Source: Pyrinomonadaceae bacterium (GTDB lineage Bacteria; Acidobacteriota; Blastocatellia; Pyrinomonadales; Pyrinomonadaceae). From it: a stretch of DNA of 64,000 bases. The position numbers were made by a program, and so were the translations under genes. Under the pieces are notes generated by a model. The model saw only the letters and a list, made by a program, of their open reading frames with translations. It searched no databases and was not told where the DNA came from. The stretch covers positions 120,487-184,486 of the forward strand of contig JABARP010000006.1 in the NCBI GenBank assembly GCA_019186825.1. The letters run 5' to 3'. This document shows, one piece after another, positions 1 through 9,300 of this stretch (its first letter is position 1; each line of letters starts with the position of its first letter).

Positions 1-668
1 TCAACGCCGGTCGCCTTTGCTTCGTCGGAAACAAGCGTGTTGAAGATCGTCTCGTCCAGGTCGGCAAGGATATCGTCAGCGAGCTTTGCCTGCGCTTCGT
101 AAAGGTCATAGGCCGTGTATTTATCAAATTCGGCGCGCGTGATCTTATCGGTTCCGACCGTTGCAAGTACGTCCGCCGGGACGGCGTTCGCGGCGTTCAC
201 GTCCTTTCCTTTTACTACCTTGTACTTGGTTTGGAGCGTGGTTACGAGTTTTGCGACCGCTTCCTGGTATTTCTTGCTGTTCAGATAGTCGATGATCGAC
301 TGACGAGCTTTTTCAAGCGGAACGTCGCCGATGGCTTCCTTATTTGCGTCATAAGTGGCCTTTATTTCGGCGTCGGTCGGTGCAGGGATCGTTGTCTTTT
401 GATCAGCGATCAAGCGGCCGATGGTAATTCCTTTTGTAGCAGCCTCAAGCGCGAGCACACGCGATGCGACCATTTCGTTAAGGAGCTCTGTGCGAAATTT
501 ATTAAGGTCAGCAGGAGCACCGGCGACTTCGGCCTGAACTTCGGCAGAAAGGTCCGCGACCGTGAACTTGTGTCCTTTCGCCGTAGCGAGAACGTCGGTC
601 GGCTTTTGCGCCGGTACGGCCGACACGGCAAAGAGAAGAATGGAGATAAAAATTGCGAGTTTCGTCAT
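1..668 (-). CDS. SurA-like secreted protein (3' end beyond window)
   Basis: An open frame of 222 codons runs from ATG at 668 to the left edge without a stop, so the C-terminus is missing. The N-terminus (MTKLAIFISILLFAVSAVPA, then QK) is a clear signal peptide, so the protein is exported. The mature part is helical and charged and resembles the SurA/trigger-factor-like chaperone region of periplasmic peptidyl-prolyl isomerases. A DVLAT..G...T..EF pattern occurs twice (after the signal peptide and about residue 175), suggesting a duplicated SurA N-domain. In related bacteria such proteins often end in a PPIase or thioredoxin/DsbA domain; that is family knowledge and cannot be seen here. Role inferred: envelope protein folding. 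The gene is divergent from the glycosylase at 740. Confidence 0.8.
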   Translation of the reverse strand, partial: MTKLAIFISILLFAVSAVPAQKPTDVLATAKGHKFTVADLSAEVQAEVAGAPADLNKFRTELLNEMVASRVLALEAATKGITIGRLIADQKTTIPAPTDAEIKATYDANKEAIGDVPLEKARQSIIDYLNSKKYQEAVAKLVTTLQTKYKVVKGKDVNAANAVPADVLATVGTDKITRAEFDKYTAYDLYEAQAKLADDILADLDETIFNTLVSDEAKATGV

Positions 669-739
669 TTTACAGCTCAAAGTAGTACGCTTGAATCTTA
701 ACAAACCTTTCGACTCTACTCGAACGCCTTAGGTTGTAT

Positions 740-1333
740 ATGCTCATCCCGCGAAAATTCTACGCACGCCAGGATACCGCAAAGATCGCACGCGAATTGC
801 TTGGCAAACTGCTCGTCGTGCCGTCCTCAGGCCGTCGTGTTTCGGGAATGATCGTCGAAACGGAGGCATATTTGGGCGAGATCGACCGAGCGGCACACAG
901 CTATGGCGGGCGGCGCACAAAACGTAACGAGGTGATGTACGGCGAGGCGGGATTCGCCTATGTTTTCTTTGTTTACGGAATGTATAACCAGTTCAACTGC
1001 GTTACCGGACGGCCGGGGACGCCGCACGCAATTCTTATCCGAGGGATCGAGCCGGTCGAAGGCATCGAGATAATGCAGGAACGACGTCCGAAAGCGAAAA
1101 AGCTCAAGGATCTTACGTCCGGGCCCGGAAAACTTTGCATTGCGCTGGGCATCGACCGAACGCTGAACGGCGAAGACCTGCTTGGGACGAAGGTTTTTAT
1201 TGAGAGATACAAGACGATTCCAGCAGGCGAACTCGCTTCGGGTAAGCGGATCGGGATCGATTACGCAGGCGAAGATGCCGAGCTTCCGCTACGCTTTTGG
1301 GTCGCAAACAACCCGTTTGTGAGCAGAGCATAG
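740..1333 (+). CDS. DNA-3-methyladenine glycosylase (AAG/MPG family)
   Basis: Monofunctional DNA glycosylase of the alkyladenine (AAG) family, which excises 3-methyladenine and other alkylated purines at the start of base-excision repair. At 197 residues it has the usual bacterial length. Visible family motifs are IPRKFYAR at the N-terminus, VETEAYLG with the catalytic Glu at about residue 42 and the base-stacking Tyr at 44, AAHSYGG with the conserved His, the FVYGMYNQFN segment, LIRGIEP, and GPGKLCIALGI. ATG at 740 is preferred over TTG at 734 because AGG at 731-733 lies six bases upstream of it. It is a single gene, divergent from the SurA-like gene, with no visible partner. Confidence 0.93.
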   Translation: MLIPRKFYARQDTAKIARELLGKLLVVPSSGRRVSGMIVETEAYLGEIDRAAHSYGGRRTKRNEVMYGEAGFAYVFFVYGMYNQFNCVTGRPGTPHAILIRGIEPVEGIEIMQERRPKAKKLKDLTSGPGKLCIALGIDRTLNGEDLLGTKVFIERYKTIPAGELASGKRIGIDYAGEDAELPLRFWVANNPFVSRA

Positions 1334-1429
1334 ATCGAGAAAAGCGATTGGAACGGGAGTCGGCGGGCGTTGCGGCGTTGGATCGCGTGAAATTCAATTC
1401 TGAGGTGAAAACTGGTATTTTATAGCTTT

Positions 1430-2587
1430 ATGACTCAACCAAGAATGACAAAAATAAGACCCGATATCCGCGCGATCACGCGGCTCGTTCCCAAGAGCGG
1501 CAACCTTGTTCAGGGGCAATCGGAATTGCCGATCGACCCCAGACTCGCAAAAGAAGCAGCCGAGATCATCGCCGCTAGCCAGAATCATTACGGCCCGAGC
1601 GAAGGCGATGCGAGCTTGCGAAAAGCGATCGAAGCGAAGGTAAAAAAATACAACAACGTTGATGTCAGCGCCGACACGACCCCGTTCGAACTGATGGTGA
1701 CGAACGGGGGTACGGGAGCTTTGATCGGCATTGCTCAGAGCTATCTTCGGGACAAGGCGGCCCTTGTTTTTGAACCGTATTACCCGTATCACCGACGCAT
1801 TCTTGAGGACTTTGGAGCAAAGACGGAAACTTTCGAGCTTGATGAGAACTTGAAGTTCGAAAAAGACGAATTGCTCGCTCTCTGCAAGACATTAAAGGAT
1901 CGCAAAGAGTTTGCGCTTCGCGCGATCATCGTGTGTTCGCCCGCAAACCCGAGCGGTAAGGTGATGACGACCGACGAGCTTCAAGCGATCGCGGATGTCG
2001 CAAAGGAACTTGACCTGCTCGTTATTTCGGACGAGGTCTATGAACACTACGTCACCGGCGAGAATCCGCATATTTCGATCGCGAGCCTGCCGGAGATGTT
2101 CGAGCGGACGATCACGGTCAATTCTTTTTCTAAGTCCTGGAATATCTCGGGCTGGCGTCTTGGTTATGCATTCGGTAAAGGCGAGCTGCTCGCACCCGTC
2201 AACGCGGCGGCAAATGTGATCTATGTCTGCCCTGCGACACCGCTGCAGGCGGCTTTGGGCAAGGTTTTGATGGTCGATCCCGGTTATTACCCGCGGCTGC
2301 GGGAGAAGTTCGATGCGAAACGCCGCGAGTTCGCCGCAGGATTGACGGATCTGGGCTTTCAGATCTACGACTCTGGCTCGGCGTTCTATCTTTGGGCACG
2401 CATTCCTGAGGGCAACTCCGACGCGATCGCATTCAACGAAATGCTGATGCGCGATGCCGGTGTCGGGATGACGCCCGGTTCAGCATTTGCCGATTCAGAT
2501 CGCTGGGATCCTTACGTCCGCATCTGTATCGCCCGTGAGGATGACATTCTCGCCGGAGCAATGGAGAAACTCCGCAGCATTCTTTAG
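1430..2587 (+). CDS. PLP-dependent aminotransferase, class I/II
   Basis: Fold-type I aminotransferase of the aspartate/aromatic aminotransferase superfamily, 385 residues, cytoplasmic. The PLP-binding features are all present: NGGTGAL phosphate-binding loop near residue 93, PANPSG near 171, SDEVYEHY (Asp201, Tyr204) contacting the cofactor ring, and SFSKSWNISGWRLGY with the Schiff-base Lys235. A C-terminal YVRICIAR contains the Arg expected to bind the substrate carboxylate. The substrate cannot be assigned from sequence; aspartate or a related amino acid is the family default. A second in-frame ATG lies at 1445, so the first five residues are uncertain. The gene at 2592 starts four bases after its stop, suggesting co-transcription. 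Confidence 0.9.
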   Translation: MTQPRMTKIRPDIRAITRLVPKSGNLVQGQSELPIDPRLAKEAAEIIAASQNHYGPSEGDASLRKAIEAKVKKYNNVDVSADTTPFELMVTNGGTGALIGIAQSYLRDKAALVFEPYYPYHRRILEDFGAKTETFELDENLKFEKDELLALCKTLKDRKEFALRAIIVCSPANPSGKVMTTDELQAIADVAKELDLLVISDEVYEHYVTGENPHISIASLPEMFERTITVNSFSKSWNISGWRLGYAFGKGELLAPVNAAANVIYVCPATPLQAALGKVLMVDPGYYPRLREKFDAKRREFAAGLTDLGFQIYDSGSAFYLWARIPEGNSDAIAFNEMLMRDAGVGMTPGSAFADSDRWDPYVRICIAREDDILAGAMEKLRSIL

Positions 2588-2591
2588 AAAG

Positions 2592-3185
2592 ATGAAGAAT
2601 AGATCCGCACTTTTCCTCGTCGGTGTGATCTTCGCTGCGGCGGTGTCTGCAAGCGGACAGGCACGGACGGCACGCTCAATTAAGGTGATCGACAAGTACG
2701 CGGCTTCGATCGACAAGACGGTCGATTCGCGGTCGCGTCCCGACATCGTTGCGGCAGATACGGCAGCGATCGATGCAGCAAAACCCGCGTGGAAGATCTT
2801 TGATTCGGTCGATGCACTTGAAAAGGCCGGGACGGAGGACGACACGTACACGATCGCCTATAGCTGGAAGAAAGACGATAAGCTTGTTGCTTCGCGATTC
2901 ACATACTCGAGTCCCTCGGGTGATTGGGCCGAATTCGTCTTTCACTATTTTCGTGCGGACGGCAGCCTTGCACGTGTTGATGCCGAGCTTCGAACATTCA
3001 CGGACGACTGTGTCATACGCCAGAGTTTCTATTTCAACAGCTCAGGCAAGAGCCTGAAACGGACACGACGATACTTTGACCTGAACACGGACAAATCGCG
3101 AAAGCCGTGTCTTGGAGCCAATGCACTAAAGTTCGAGTATTTTAAGACTGCGGCCGGGTTGCCGTTTGCCGCCTCGCTAAAGTAG
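2592..3185 (+). CDS. Secreted protein of unknown function
   Basis: 197-residue protein whose N-terminus (MKNRSALFLVGVIFAAAVSA) is a signal peptide, so it is exported. I do not recognise the mature domain. It has an acidic, alternating hydrophobic pattern suggesting a small beta-rich fold, with Cys in DDCVIRQ and KPCLG near the C-terminus that could form a disulphide. ATG at 2592 is chosen because the signal peptide begins there and AGAAAG precedes it; a longer frame starting inside the aminotransferase gene would bury the signal sequence. It sits 4 bases after the aminotransferase and 13 bases before the S46 peptidase, so it may be co-transcribed with the peptidase. Confidence 0.75.
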   Translation: MKNRSALFLVGVIFAAAVSASGQARTARSIKVIDKYAASIDKTVDSRSRPDIVAADTAAIDAAKPAWKIFDSVDALEKAGTEDDTYTIAYSWKKDDKLVASRFTYSSPSGDWAEFVFHYFRADGSLARVDAELRTFTDDCVIRQSFYFNSSGKSLKRTRRYFDLNTDKSRKPCLGANALKFEYFKTAAGLPFAASLK

Positions 3186-3198
3186 GTAAGGAGACATT

Positions 3199-5247
3199 AT
3201 GAAAAAGTTGATCGCGATCTTTCAGGTAGCCCTCATCGCGTTTTTGCCGATTGTTTCGCTTGCGGACGAAGGAATGTGGACGTTCGATAATCCGCCGCTC
3301 GCGCAGTGGAAAGAACGATACAATTTCGTACCGCCGGCGGGCTGGCTCGACAAAGTGCGGCTTGCAAGCGTTCGTTTGAATGATGGCGGCTCGGCAAGCT
3401 TCGTTTCGCCGAACGGACTGATCATCACGAATCAACACGTCGCGAGCGGCCAGCTCTCGAAGATGTCCACAAAGGAAAAGAACTATGTTAAGGACGGCTT
3501 CTATGCTCCGACACTTGCTGAAGAGGTGAAGGCAACTGACCTCGAGGCCAACGTTCTTGAATCCTTCGAGGATGTTTCGGCAAAGGTGCAGGCCGCGGCA
3601 TCGAGCGAGGCGAAAAAGGCCGTGATGGCTGACATCGAAAAGGACTGCGCGGCAAAGACAAAGCTCAAATGCGAGGTCATCTCGTTCTACAGCGGCGGTG
3701 AGTACTGGCTCTATCGCTTCAAGAAATACACGGACCTGCGGATCGTCTTCGCACCCGAAGAGCAGATCTCGTTCTTTGGCGGCGACTACGACAATTTCAC
3801 GTATCCGCGATACGACCTCGACATCACGTTCCTTCGCGCTTACGAGAACGGCAAGCCGGCGAATACGCCGAATTATTTTAGGTTCTCGGAGACGGGAGCG
3901 GTCGACGGCGAGTTCATCGTCGTACCCGGCAATCCGGGTTCGACCGCACGGCTCCTGACAGTTGCACAGCTTGCGTATCAACGCGACGTAGGGAATCCGC
4001 TACTTGAGACAACTTGGAAAACTCGCCTTAACGCTCTTGAAACATATGCAAAGCAGGGTGACGAGCAGCTGCGACAGGCACACTCAGGAATTCGATCGCT
4101 TCGCAATTCGTTGAAGCGGCTTGCGGGCCAGGAAGAAGGTTTGCTGAATTCGCGGCAGTTCGGGACGAAGGTCGCGGAGGAAAAAGATCTTCGCGATAAG
4201 CTCGCGGCAAAGCCCGATCTTAATAACCAATACGCTCCCGCATGGAGCGACCTTGAGAAGGCATATTCAACGTTGCCCGCGAAGGCTCCTCAGCTCGCGT
4301 TCTCGACCATTTCGGTTGCAAGACTTGGTTCTATCGCATCGCAGATCGTCAGATATACGGAAGAGGTTGCGAAGCCGAATGACGAGCGTTATGACGAATA
4401 TCGCGATAACCGTCTGGACTCGCTGAAGTTCAGCCTTCTCTCGAAAGCGCCGATCTATCCAGCGATGGAAGAAGCGATGCTTGTCGCATGGCTGACGAAA
4501 GCAAAAGATACGCTTGGCGTGAACGATCCTTTCATTCGTGCGGCTCTCGGTGATGCAGAAGTTTCCGAGGTCGTCGGACGTGCGGTTCGCGAGACGAAGT
4601 TGATCGACCCGGCGGCTCGAAAGGCCTTGATGGACGGCGGCAAGGCCGCGGTTGCTGCTTCGACGGACCCGATGGTCACGCTTGCACGGCGTATTGAACC
4701 CGTCATTCGCGAGCTTCGCAAATGGAACGACGATAATATCGCTTCGGTCGAGACCAAAGCGGGCGAACGCATCTCGAAAGCTCGATTCGCCGTCTATGGC
4801 AAGTCGATCCCGCCGGACGCTAACTTCAATCTTCGTTTAAGTTACGGCCGTGTAAAAGGGTATGAAGAGGATACGACGCTTGTGCCTTTCCGAACGACGT
4901 TCTTCGGTCTGTACGATCGCGCGCTGAGCTTTGACGGTGCCGCTCCATTCGACCTGCCGGAGCGTTACAAAGCGAAGATGGGCAAATTCGATATGTCCGC
5001 CGCGCTCAATTTCGTTTACACTGCCGACACGATCGGCGGGAACTCCGGTTCGCCCGTGATCAATGCAAAGGCTGAATTTTGCGGCATCAATTTCGACAGC
5101 AACATTCAAAAGCTTTCGAATAAATATTGGTACGTCGAGGAAAGCGAAGGTGGCCGCGCCGTTGGCGTCCATTCGCAGGGCATTCTCGAAGCGTTGAGAA
5201 ATATCTACGAGACGAAGGAGCTGGTCAGCGAACTTACTTCAAAATAG
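3199..5247 (+). CDS. S46 family dipeptidyl-peptidase (DPP7/DPP11 type)
   Basis: Exported serine peptidase of family S46, which removes dipeptides from peptide N-termini in the periplasm or at the cell surface. The 682-residue length fits the family. A signal peptide (MKKLIAIFQVALIAFLPIVSLA) is followed by DEGMWTFDNPP, the usual mature start. The chymotrypsin-like triad is His80 in ITNQHVASG, Asp208 in YPRYDLDITF and Ser616 in GGNSGSPV. The residue that separates DPP7 (hydrophobic P1) from DPP11 (acidic P1) specificity could not be assigned without an alignment. AAGGAG upstream of ATG supports the start. The stop abuts the mpl start (TAG then ATG), so both are probably on one transcript. Confidence 0.93.
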   Translation: MKKLIAIFQVALIAFLPIVSLADEGMWTFDNPPLAQWKERYNFVPPAGWLDKVRLASVRLNDGGSASFVSPNGLIITNQHVASGQLSKMSTKEKNYVKDGFYAPTLAEEVKATDLEANVLESFEDVSAKVQAAASSEAKKAVMADIEKDCAAKTKLKCEVISFYSGGEYWLYRFKKYTDLRIVFAPEEQISFFGGDYDNFTYPRYDLDITFLRAYENGKPANTPNYFRFSETGAVDGEFIVVPGNPGSTARLLTVAQLAYQRDVGNPLLETTWKTRLNALETYAKQGDEQLRQAHSGIRSLRNSLKRLAGQEEGLLNSRQFGTKVAEEKDLRDKLAAKPDLNNQYAPAWSDLEKAYSTLPAKAPQLAFSTISVARLGSIASQIVRYTEEVAKPNDERYDEYRDNRLDSLKFSLLSKAPIYPAMEEAMLVAWLTKAKDTLGVNDPFIRAALGDAEVSEVVGRAVRETKLIDPAARKALMDGGKAAVAASTDPMVTLARRIEPVIRELRKWNDDNIASVETKAGERISKARFAVYGKSIPPDANFNLRLSYGRVKGYEEDTTLVPFRTTFFGLYDRALSFDGAAPFDLPERYKAKMGKFDMSAALNFVYTADTIGGNSGSPVINAKAEFCGINFDSNIQKLSNKYWYVEESEGGRAVGVHSQGILEALRNIYETKELVSELTSK

Positions 5248-6660
5248 ATGCACTACCATCTTATCGGGATTTGCGGGACGGCGATGGCGTCGCTTGCGGG
5301 AATGCTGCTTGCACGCGGGCATAAGGTTACGGGTTCGGATCAGAATGTCTATCCGCCGATGTCAACGCAGCTTGAGGCCCTCGACATCGAGATAATTCGC
5401 GGCTATCGTGCAGAGAATACGGAGGTCAATGCCGACGTGACGATCGTGGGCAATGCGATCTCGCGTGGAAATCCGGAGCTCGAGGCCGTCCTCGACCAGC
5501 GTCTAAAATACACTTCGCAGGCACAGGTCGTGCAGGACGAATTCATCCGCGGCCGGCGTTCGCTCGTTGTTGCGGGAACTCACGGCAAGACCACGACGAC
5601 GAGTCTTGCGGCATGGATCTGCGAATGCGGCGGCCTGAACCCAAGCTTCCTTGTCGGCGGCATCGTGCAGAATTTCGATGCGAGCTTTCGCGTTTCTGAT
5701 TCCGACTATTTCGTTATCGAAGGCGACGAATATGACACCGCATACTTCGACAAGAAACCGAAGTTCATGCATTACCTGCCGGAGATCGCGATAGTCAACA
5801 ATATTGAATTCGACCACGCGGATATCTACGACGACATCGACGACATTAAGTGGGAATTCTCACGGCTGATGAATCTTGTGCCTGGCAGCGGCCGGCTGAT
5901 CGCGGGCATTGATTCGCCGATCGTCGGTGAAGTTCTCGACGAGATGACGGGGAAACTTTTTACGAACGTCGAGACGTTCGGCCTCTCGGACGCGGCAAAA
6001 TGGCAGGCACGTTATATCGATCATTCAGGCGAAAAGACACGGTTTACGGTCTTTCGCGAAGGCAATGCGTTCGGCGAATTCGAGACATCTCTGCTCGGTG
6101 AATTCAACGTTCGGAACTGCCTCGCAGTGATCATCGCGGCGAACGCGTGGGGCATCTCGAACGAACAGATCCAGAAAGGCCTCGATACATTCCTTTCCGT
6201 AAAGCGGCGTATGGAGGTTCGCGGTGTGGAACGTGGTGTAACCGTCATCGACGATTTTGCGCACCATCCAACGGCGGTCGAAGAAACTCTAAAAGCTCTC
6301 CGGACGAAGTATCCGACGAATCGGTTGATCGCCGTCTTCGAACCTCGCACGTGGTCTTCGCGGCTTGCAACATTTCAGGAGCCGTATTCGAAAGCATTCG
6401 GCTATGCAGATCGCGTAATCATTGCGGGCGTTTACAACACGTCGAAGGCGAGCGAGCTCGGTAAGGTGCTTGACGTGAATGAGCTTGTGTCTGACCTCAA
6501 TCTGCGTGGCAAACGCGCTGAAAGCTTTCCCGACGCCGATTCTATTATCGAACACCTTATGCCCGACCTTGCCGAGAATGATGTCGTCGCAATTATGTCG
6601 AACGGCGCTTTTGGCGGCATCCACGGGAAATTGCTTGACCAATTGCGGAAAACGGCATAG
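5248..6660 (+). CDS. mpl: UDP-MurNAc:L-Ala-gamma-D-Glu-meso-DAP ligase Mpl
   Basis: Murein recycling ligase that attaches the recovered tripeptide L-Ala-gamma-D-Glu-meso-DAP to UDP-MurNAc in the cytoplasm. It is 470 residues with the three Mur-ligase domains: an N-terminal Rossmann fold (HLIGICGTAMASLAG, residues 4-18), the ATP-binding P-loop GTHGKTTT at 110-117, and a C-terminal domain with DDFAHHPTAV. Mpl-type signatures are IEGDEYDTAYFDKKPKF and NIEFDHADIYDD; MurC proteins differ in this region. It starts on the base after the S46 peptidase stop. Its presence indicates DAP-type peptidoglycan and recycling. MurC is the main alternative but fits less well. Confidence 0.92.
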   Translation: MHYHLIGICGTAMASLAGMLLARGHKVTGSDQNVYPPMSTQLEALDIEIIRGYRAENTEVNADVTIVGNAISRGNPELEAVLDQRLKYTSQAQVVQDEFIRGRRSLVVAGTHGKTTTTSLAAWICECGGLNPSFLVGGIVQNFDASFRVSDSDYFVIEGDEYDTAYFDKKPKFMHYLPEIAIVNNIEFDHADIYDDIDDIKWEFSRLMNLVPGSGRLIAGIDSPIVGEVLDEMTGKLFTNVETFGLSDAAKWQARYIDHSGEKTRFTVFREGNAFGEFETSLLGEFNVRNCLAVIIAANAWGISNEQIQKGLDTFLSVKRRMEVRGVERGVTVIDDFAHHPTAVEETLKALRTKYPTNRLIAVFEPRTWSSRLATFQEPYSKAFGYADRVIIAGVYNTSKASELGKVLDVNELVSDLNLRGKRAESFPDADSIIEHLMPDLAENDVVAIMSNGAFGGIHGKLLDQLRKTA

Positions 6661-7088
6661 CGGACATTCCCGGGATGATCCTCGGGCAATTCCGAAATTG
6701 GTGATACGAGTATATTCGGGTCCGCCCCCAAACGTCTGCTGAATTCAACCGAGTTTCGGCGGCAGATCGCCCGATGTTTAACGGAAAAAAACATGCTTGC
6801 CAAATTTGGGGAAACAGGTCATACTCCTTGTGTTTGCTCTCGCTTGATATCGCGTTGATATTTTCCGTCCCGCCAGGAAAGCGCGGTGCTTTTTCGGTTC
6901 GGTCTTGAGAGTCGGTCATTGCATCTTTTTTGGAGCTAGCAATCTTTTTTTGAGCAGGAAGTTTACGCACCGCACTTAGACAAGATAAGCCAGAAAGAAC
7001 CACGTGTGACGCGCATTTCTTTTCGCAGTCTGCCTGCCGTTGTGCTTCAAATCATTCTCCAGAATAAATCTGAATAAAACCTTAAAAA
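6661..7088. other. Intergenic region upstream of the RRM gene
   Basis: 428 bases without a credible gene; the short frames crossing it have no recognisable product. The half nearer the RRM gene is markedly richer in A and T than its neighbours, with runs of T at about 6933 and 6949. Two small hairpin-capable stretches lie just after the mpl stop (CCCGGG..CTCGGG near 6670 and CAATT..AATTG near 6688), without a following T-run. RRM cold-inducible genes often have long structured leaders; that this is one is only an inference. No confident promoter or ribosome-binding site was seen. Confidence 0.5.
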
Positions 7089-7400
7089 ATGGGAACTAAA
7101 CTTTACGTCGGAAACTTGTCATTTCGCGTGACAAGCGAGGATCTACAGGAACATTTTGCGACAGCCGGCGCAGTTGAATCGGCCAATGTCGTCTTCGATC
7201 GCGAGACCGGCCGTTCGCGCGGCTTCGGCTTCGTTGAGATGGGCTCGGAGGATGCTGCTACGGCTGCGATCGCGCAGTTCAACGGTCAGGACTATGACGG
7301 CCGCAATATGGTCGTAAATGAAGCACGTCCGCGCGAAGACCGTCCGCGTGGCGGCGGTTATGGCGGCGGAAGAGATCGCGACCGCGGCAACCGCTGGTAG
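7089..7400 (+). CDS. RRM-domain RNA-binding protein, Gly/Arg tail
   Basis: 103-residue single-RRM protein of the bacterial/cyanobacterial Rbp type, associated with cold response and RNA chaperoning. RNP2 is KLYVGNLSF (residues 4-12) and RNP1 is RGFGFVEM (about 42-49), both with the aromatic residues used for RNA stacking. The C-terminus is a short Gly/Arg-rich tail (RPRGGGYGGGRDRDR) typical of the family. It is a single gene with a 428-base A/T-rich upstream region and an apparent Rho-independent terminator just downstream. No strong Shine-Dalgarno sequence precedes the ATG, which would fit leader-controlled translation. Confidence 0.93.
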   Translation: MGTKLYVGNLSFRVTSEDLQEHFATAGAVESANVVFDRETGRSRGFGFVEMGSEDAATAAIAQFNGQDYDGRNMVVNEARPREDRPRGGGYGGGRDRDRGNRW

Positions 7401-7431
7401 CTAACAGCCAGCAGGACAGATACAAGACCAG

Positions 7432-7477
7432 AACGGATCGGAGGCTGCCGAACGCGGTTTGTCGGTCCGTTTTTATT
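7432..7477 (+). terminator. Probable Rho-independent terminator of the RRM gene
   Basis: AACGGATCG at 7432-7440 pairs with CGGTCCGTT at 7463-7471 (nine pairs, one G-U), followed by TTTTATT. The 22-base loop can form an inner CCG/CGG pairing. It lies 32 bases after the RRM stop and overlaps the last codons of the convergent dacB gene. Confidence 0.6.
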
Positions 7478-9113
7478 GTTCGTCAACCTTTCCGTTGAAG
7501 TTCGCAAGGGCGACGACGATGTCGTCGATCATCGAGATACGGTCGCCGGGCGAGAGAACGTTGTTGACGAGGATCGAGACGACGAGTTCCTCGCCGCCCG
7601 CTGTTCGCACGTATCCTGAGAGTGCTGAAACCTGGTCCAAGGTGCCGGTCTTGCCGCGAAAATTTCCTGAGACGGCAGTTCCTGCGAATCTCCTCTTCAA
7701 TGTGCCGTCAACGCCGCCGACGGCGAGACTGTCCCGCCACGCTTGAGCATTCTTGCTCGTTTTCGCCATATAGACGTAGAGTGCTGCGACTGCCGAAGGC
7801 GTTACGAGGTCATGGCGCGACATACCGCTGCCATCGTATTGAATGACGCTATCTCTTGGAATGCCGACTTGTTTGGTCAAGAAATCCCTAACGACACTGA
7901 TGCCGACGACGCTGCTGTTGCCGGAAACTGCCGCACCTCCGTTTCGCCGCTTTTGCTCACCGAGCGTCCAAAGGATCGTCTCGGTATACATATTCTGGCT
8001 CGGCTTCATCGTCTTTGCGGCGATGACAGAAAACGGCGGTGATTGGAGCGTCGCGATCGGCGTCTGCGTCGTCGGAGCTGTAACGCTTGGCGGCAGGATC
8101 CGCGTATCGCCTCCGACGGCGATCCCGCGTGCGATCAATCTCTCTTTCAAGAGTGCAAGGAAAACATCTGCGGGTTGAGTGACCGCGATAGAACCTTGCC
8201 AGGCTGTCGCGCCGGCAGGTATCTGTCCTCCGACGGTCAGAATATTGCGGTCGAGGCTCTTTGTGATCGAGAGTGACGATGAGCTGCCGCCGGTCGTGCA
8301 GGTATTGTTGACGGTGAAGACGCTGGTACGAGGCAAGATCCGAACGTCGCAAGGCTGGCCCGAGCGTGTCGGCGAAACTTTTACATCAACTGCGTTGTCG
8401 TTTATCGGCAGGGCCGAAATCCCTGCGCCGTAATACCACTGCAGGTCGTCCCATTCCCAAGTCTCAGGGATCTCGCCGCCTGAAAAATAGCTCAGATCGC
8501 CGACGAGACTGCCGCTGATCTTCTTAACACCGGCTTTGACGAGTTCATCGACGAGAGCGTCAACTCCCTTGTAATAATCGCCGAGGTAAAATGCCGTAGA
8601 GACTGACACATCACCGCCGCCGTAGATCCGCAGATCACCGTTGATCGTACCTGAACTGTCGGGCAACGCGTTCGCGAATGCTTTCGTCTCGAATCGAAAA
8701 TTCGGGCCGAGGCGTTCGAACGCCGTAGCGACGGTAAAGTTCTTCATGTTCGACGCCGGCGTGAAGTATTTTTCCGGATCGTTCTCAAAGATCACTTTCC
8801 CTGAATTCAGCGACAAGATCTTGATGCCGACACGCCCGCGAGCAACGTTTGCCGAAAGCATACGGCCGCGGATCTTCGCCTGCAGCGAGGCAAGCGTCTG
8901 CACTTGCGTCGCGGGCGTCGGAGACGGTGTCGGAGTGACTGTCGGAGACGGACCCGGCGTTGGCTCGGTTACGATGACACGTTGTCTCGGCGGGGGTGGA
9001 GTCGCAGACGGTGCGATATTGGCTGCCGCCTCAACGCCGCTGCCCGCGGTCCAAAGGGCTAAAAATACAAACAATAGAGATAGCGTCGGGATAAGGATCT
9101 TGCGATGGTTCAT
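7473..9113 (-). CDS. dacB: D-alanyl-D-alanine carboxypeptidase/endopeptidase (PBP4, S13)
   Basis: Periplasmic penicillin-binding protein of family S13, which removes terminal D-Ala and cleaves cross-links in peptidoglycan. The 546-residue product starts at MNHRKILIPT, where a hydrophobic signal segment begins; the frame extends 48 codons further upstream without sense. Residues 33-71 form a low-complexity Pro/Thr/Ser spacer (PTPGPSPTVTPTPSP) that probably tethers the domain to the membrane or wall. Active-site motifs are SNMK (Ser121, Lys124), DGSGMSRHD, and KTG at about 488-490. The large insert between the first two motifs fits PBP4. Its 3' end meets the RRM gene terminator. Confidence 0.93.
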   Translation of the reverse strand: MNHRKILIPTLSLLFVFLALWTAGSGVEAAANIAPSATPPPPRQRVIVTEPTPGPSPTVTPTPSPTPATQVQTLASLQAKIRGRMLSANVARGRVGIKILSLNSGKVIFENDPEKYFTPASNMKNFTVATAFERLGPNFRFETKAFANALPDSSGTINGDLRIYGGGDVSVSTAFYLGDYYKGVDALVDELVKAGVKKISGSLVGDLSYFSGGEIPETWEWDDLQWYYGAGISALPINDNAVDVKVSPTRSGQPCDVRILPRTSVFTVNNTCTTGGSSSSLSITKSLDRNILTVGGQIPAGATAWQGSIAVTQPADVFLALLKERLIARGIAVGGDTRILPPSVTAPTTQTPIATLQSPPFSVIAAKTMKPSQNMYTETILWTLGEQKRRNGGAAVSGNSSVVGISVVRDFLTKQVGIPRDSVIQYDGSGMSRHDLVTPSAVAALYVYMAKTSKNAQAWRDSLAVGGVDGTLKRRFAGTAVSGNFRGKTGTLDQVSALSGYVRTAGGEELVVSILVNNVLSPGDRISMIDDIVVALANFNGKVDEQ

Positions 9114-9300
9114 TGTAGAGAATTGTAGCGTAACGCACGGCTTATCGAGAATTTCTCCCATTTTTCCGACCTGCGGGCCGTGTAATAGTTGCGTATTTTT
9201 AGCTCTCCGGTCGTTGAGAGGCAGGCAAAAGTAAGATAGTATTTCGGGGAGTCGCAAGGTTCAAAATAATAAAAGTGATCATAGTTTGGGGTTAGGTTCG

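Noticed and set aside
3142..3981. 279-codon minus-strand ORF over the S46 peptidase
   Set aside because: Antisense shadow of a gene with an intact catalytic triad; no domain and no ribosome-binding site.
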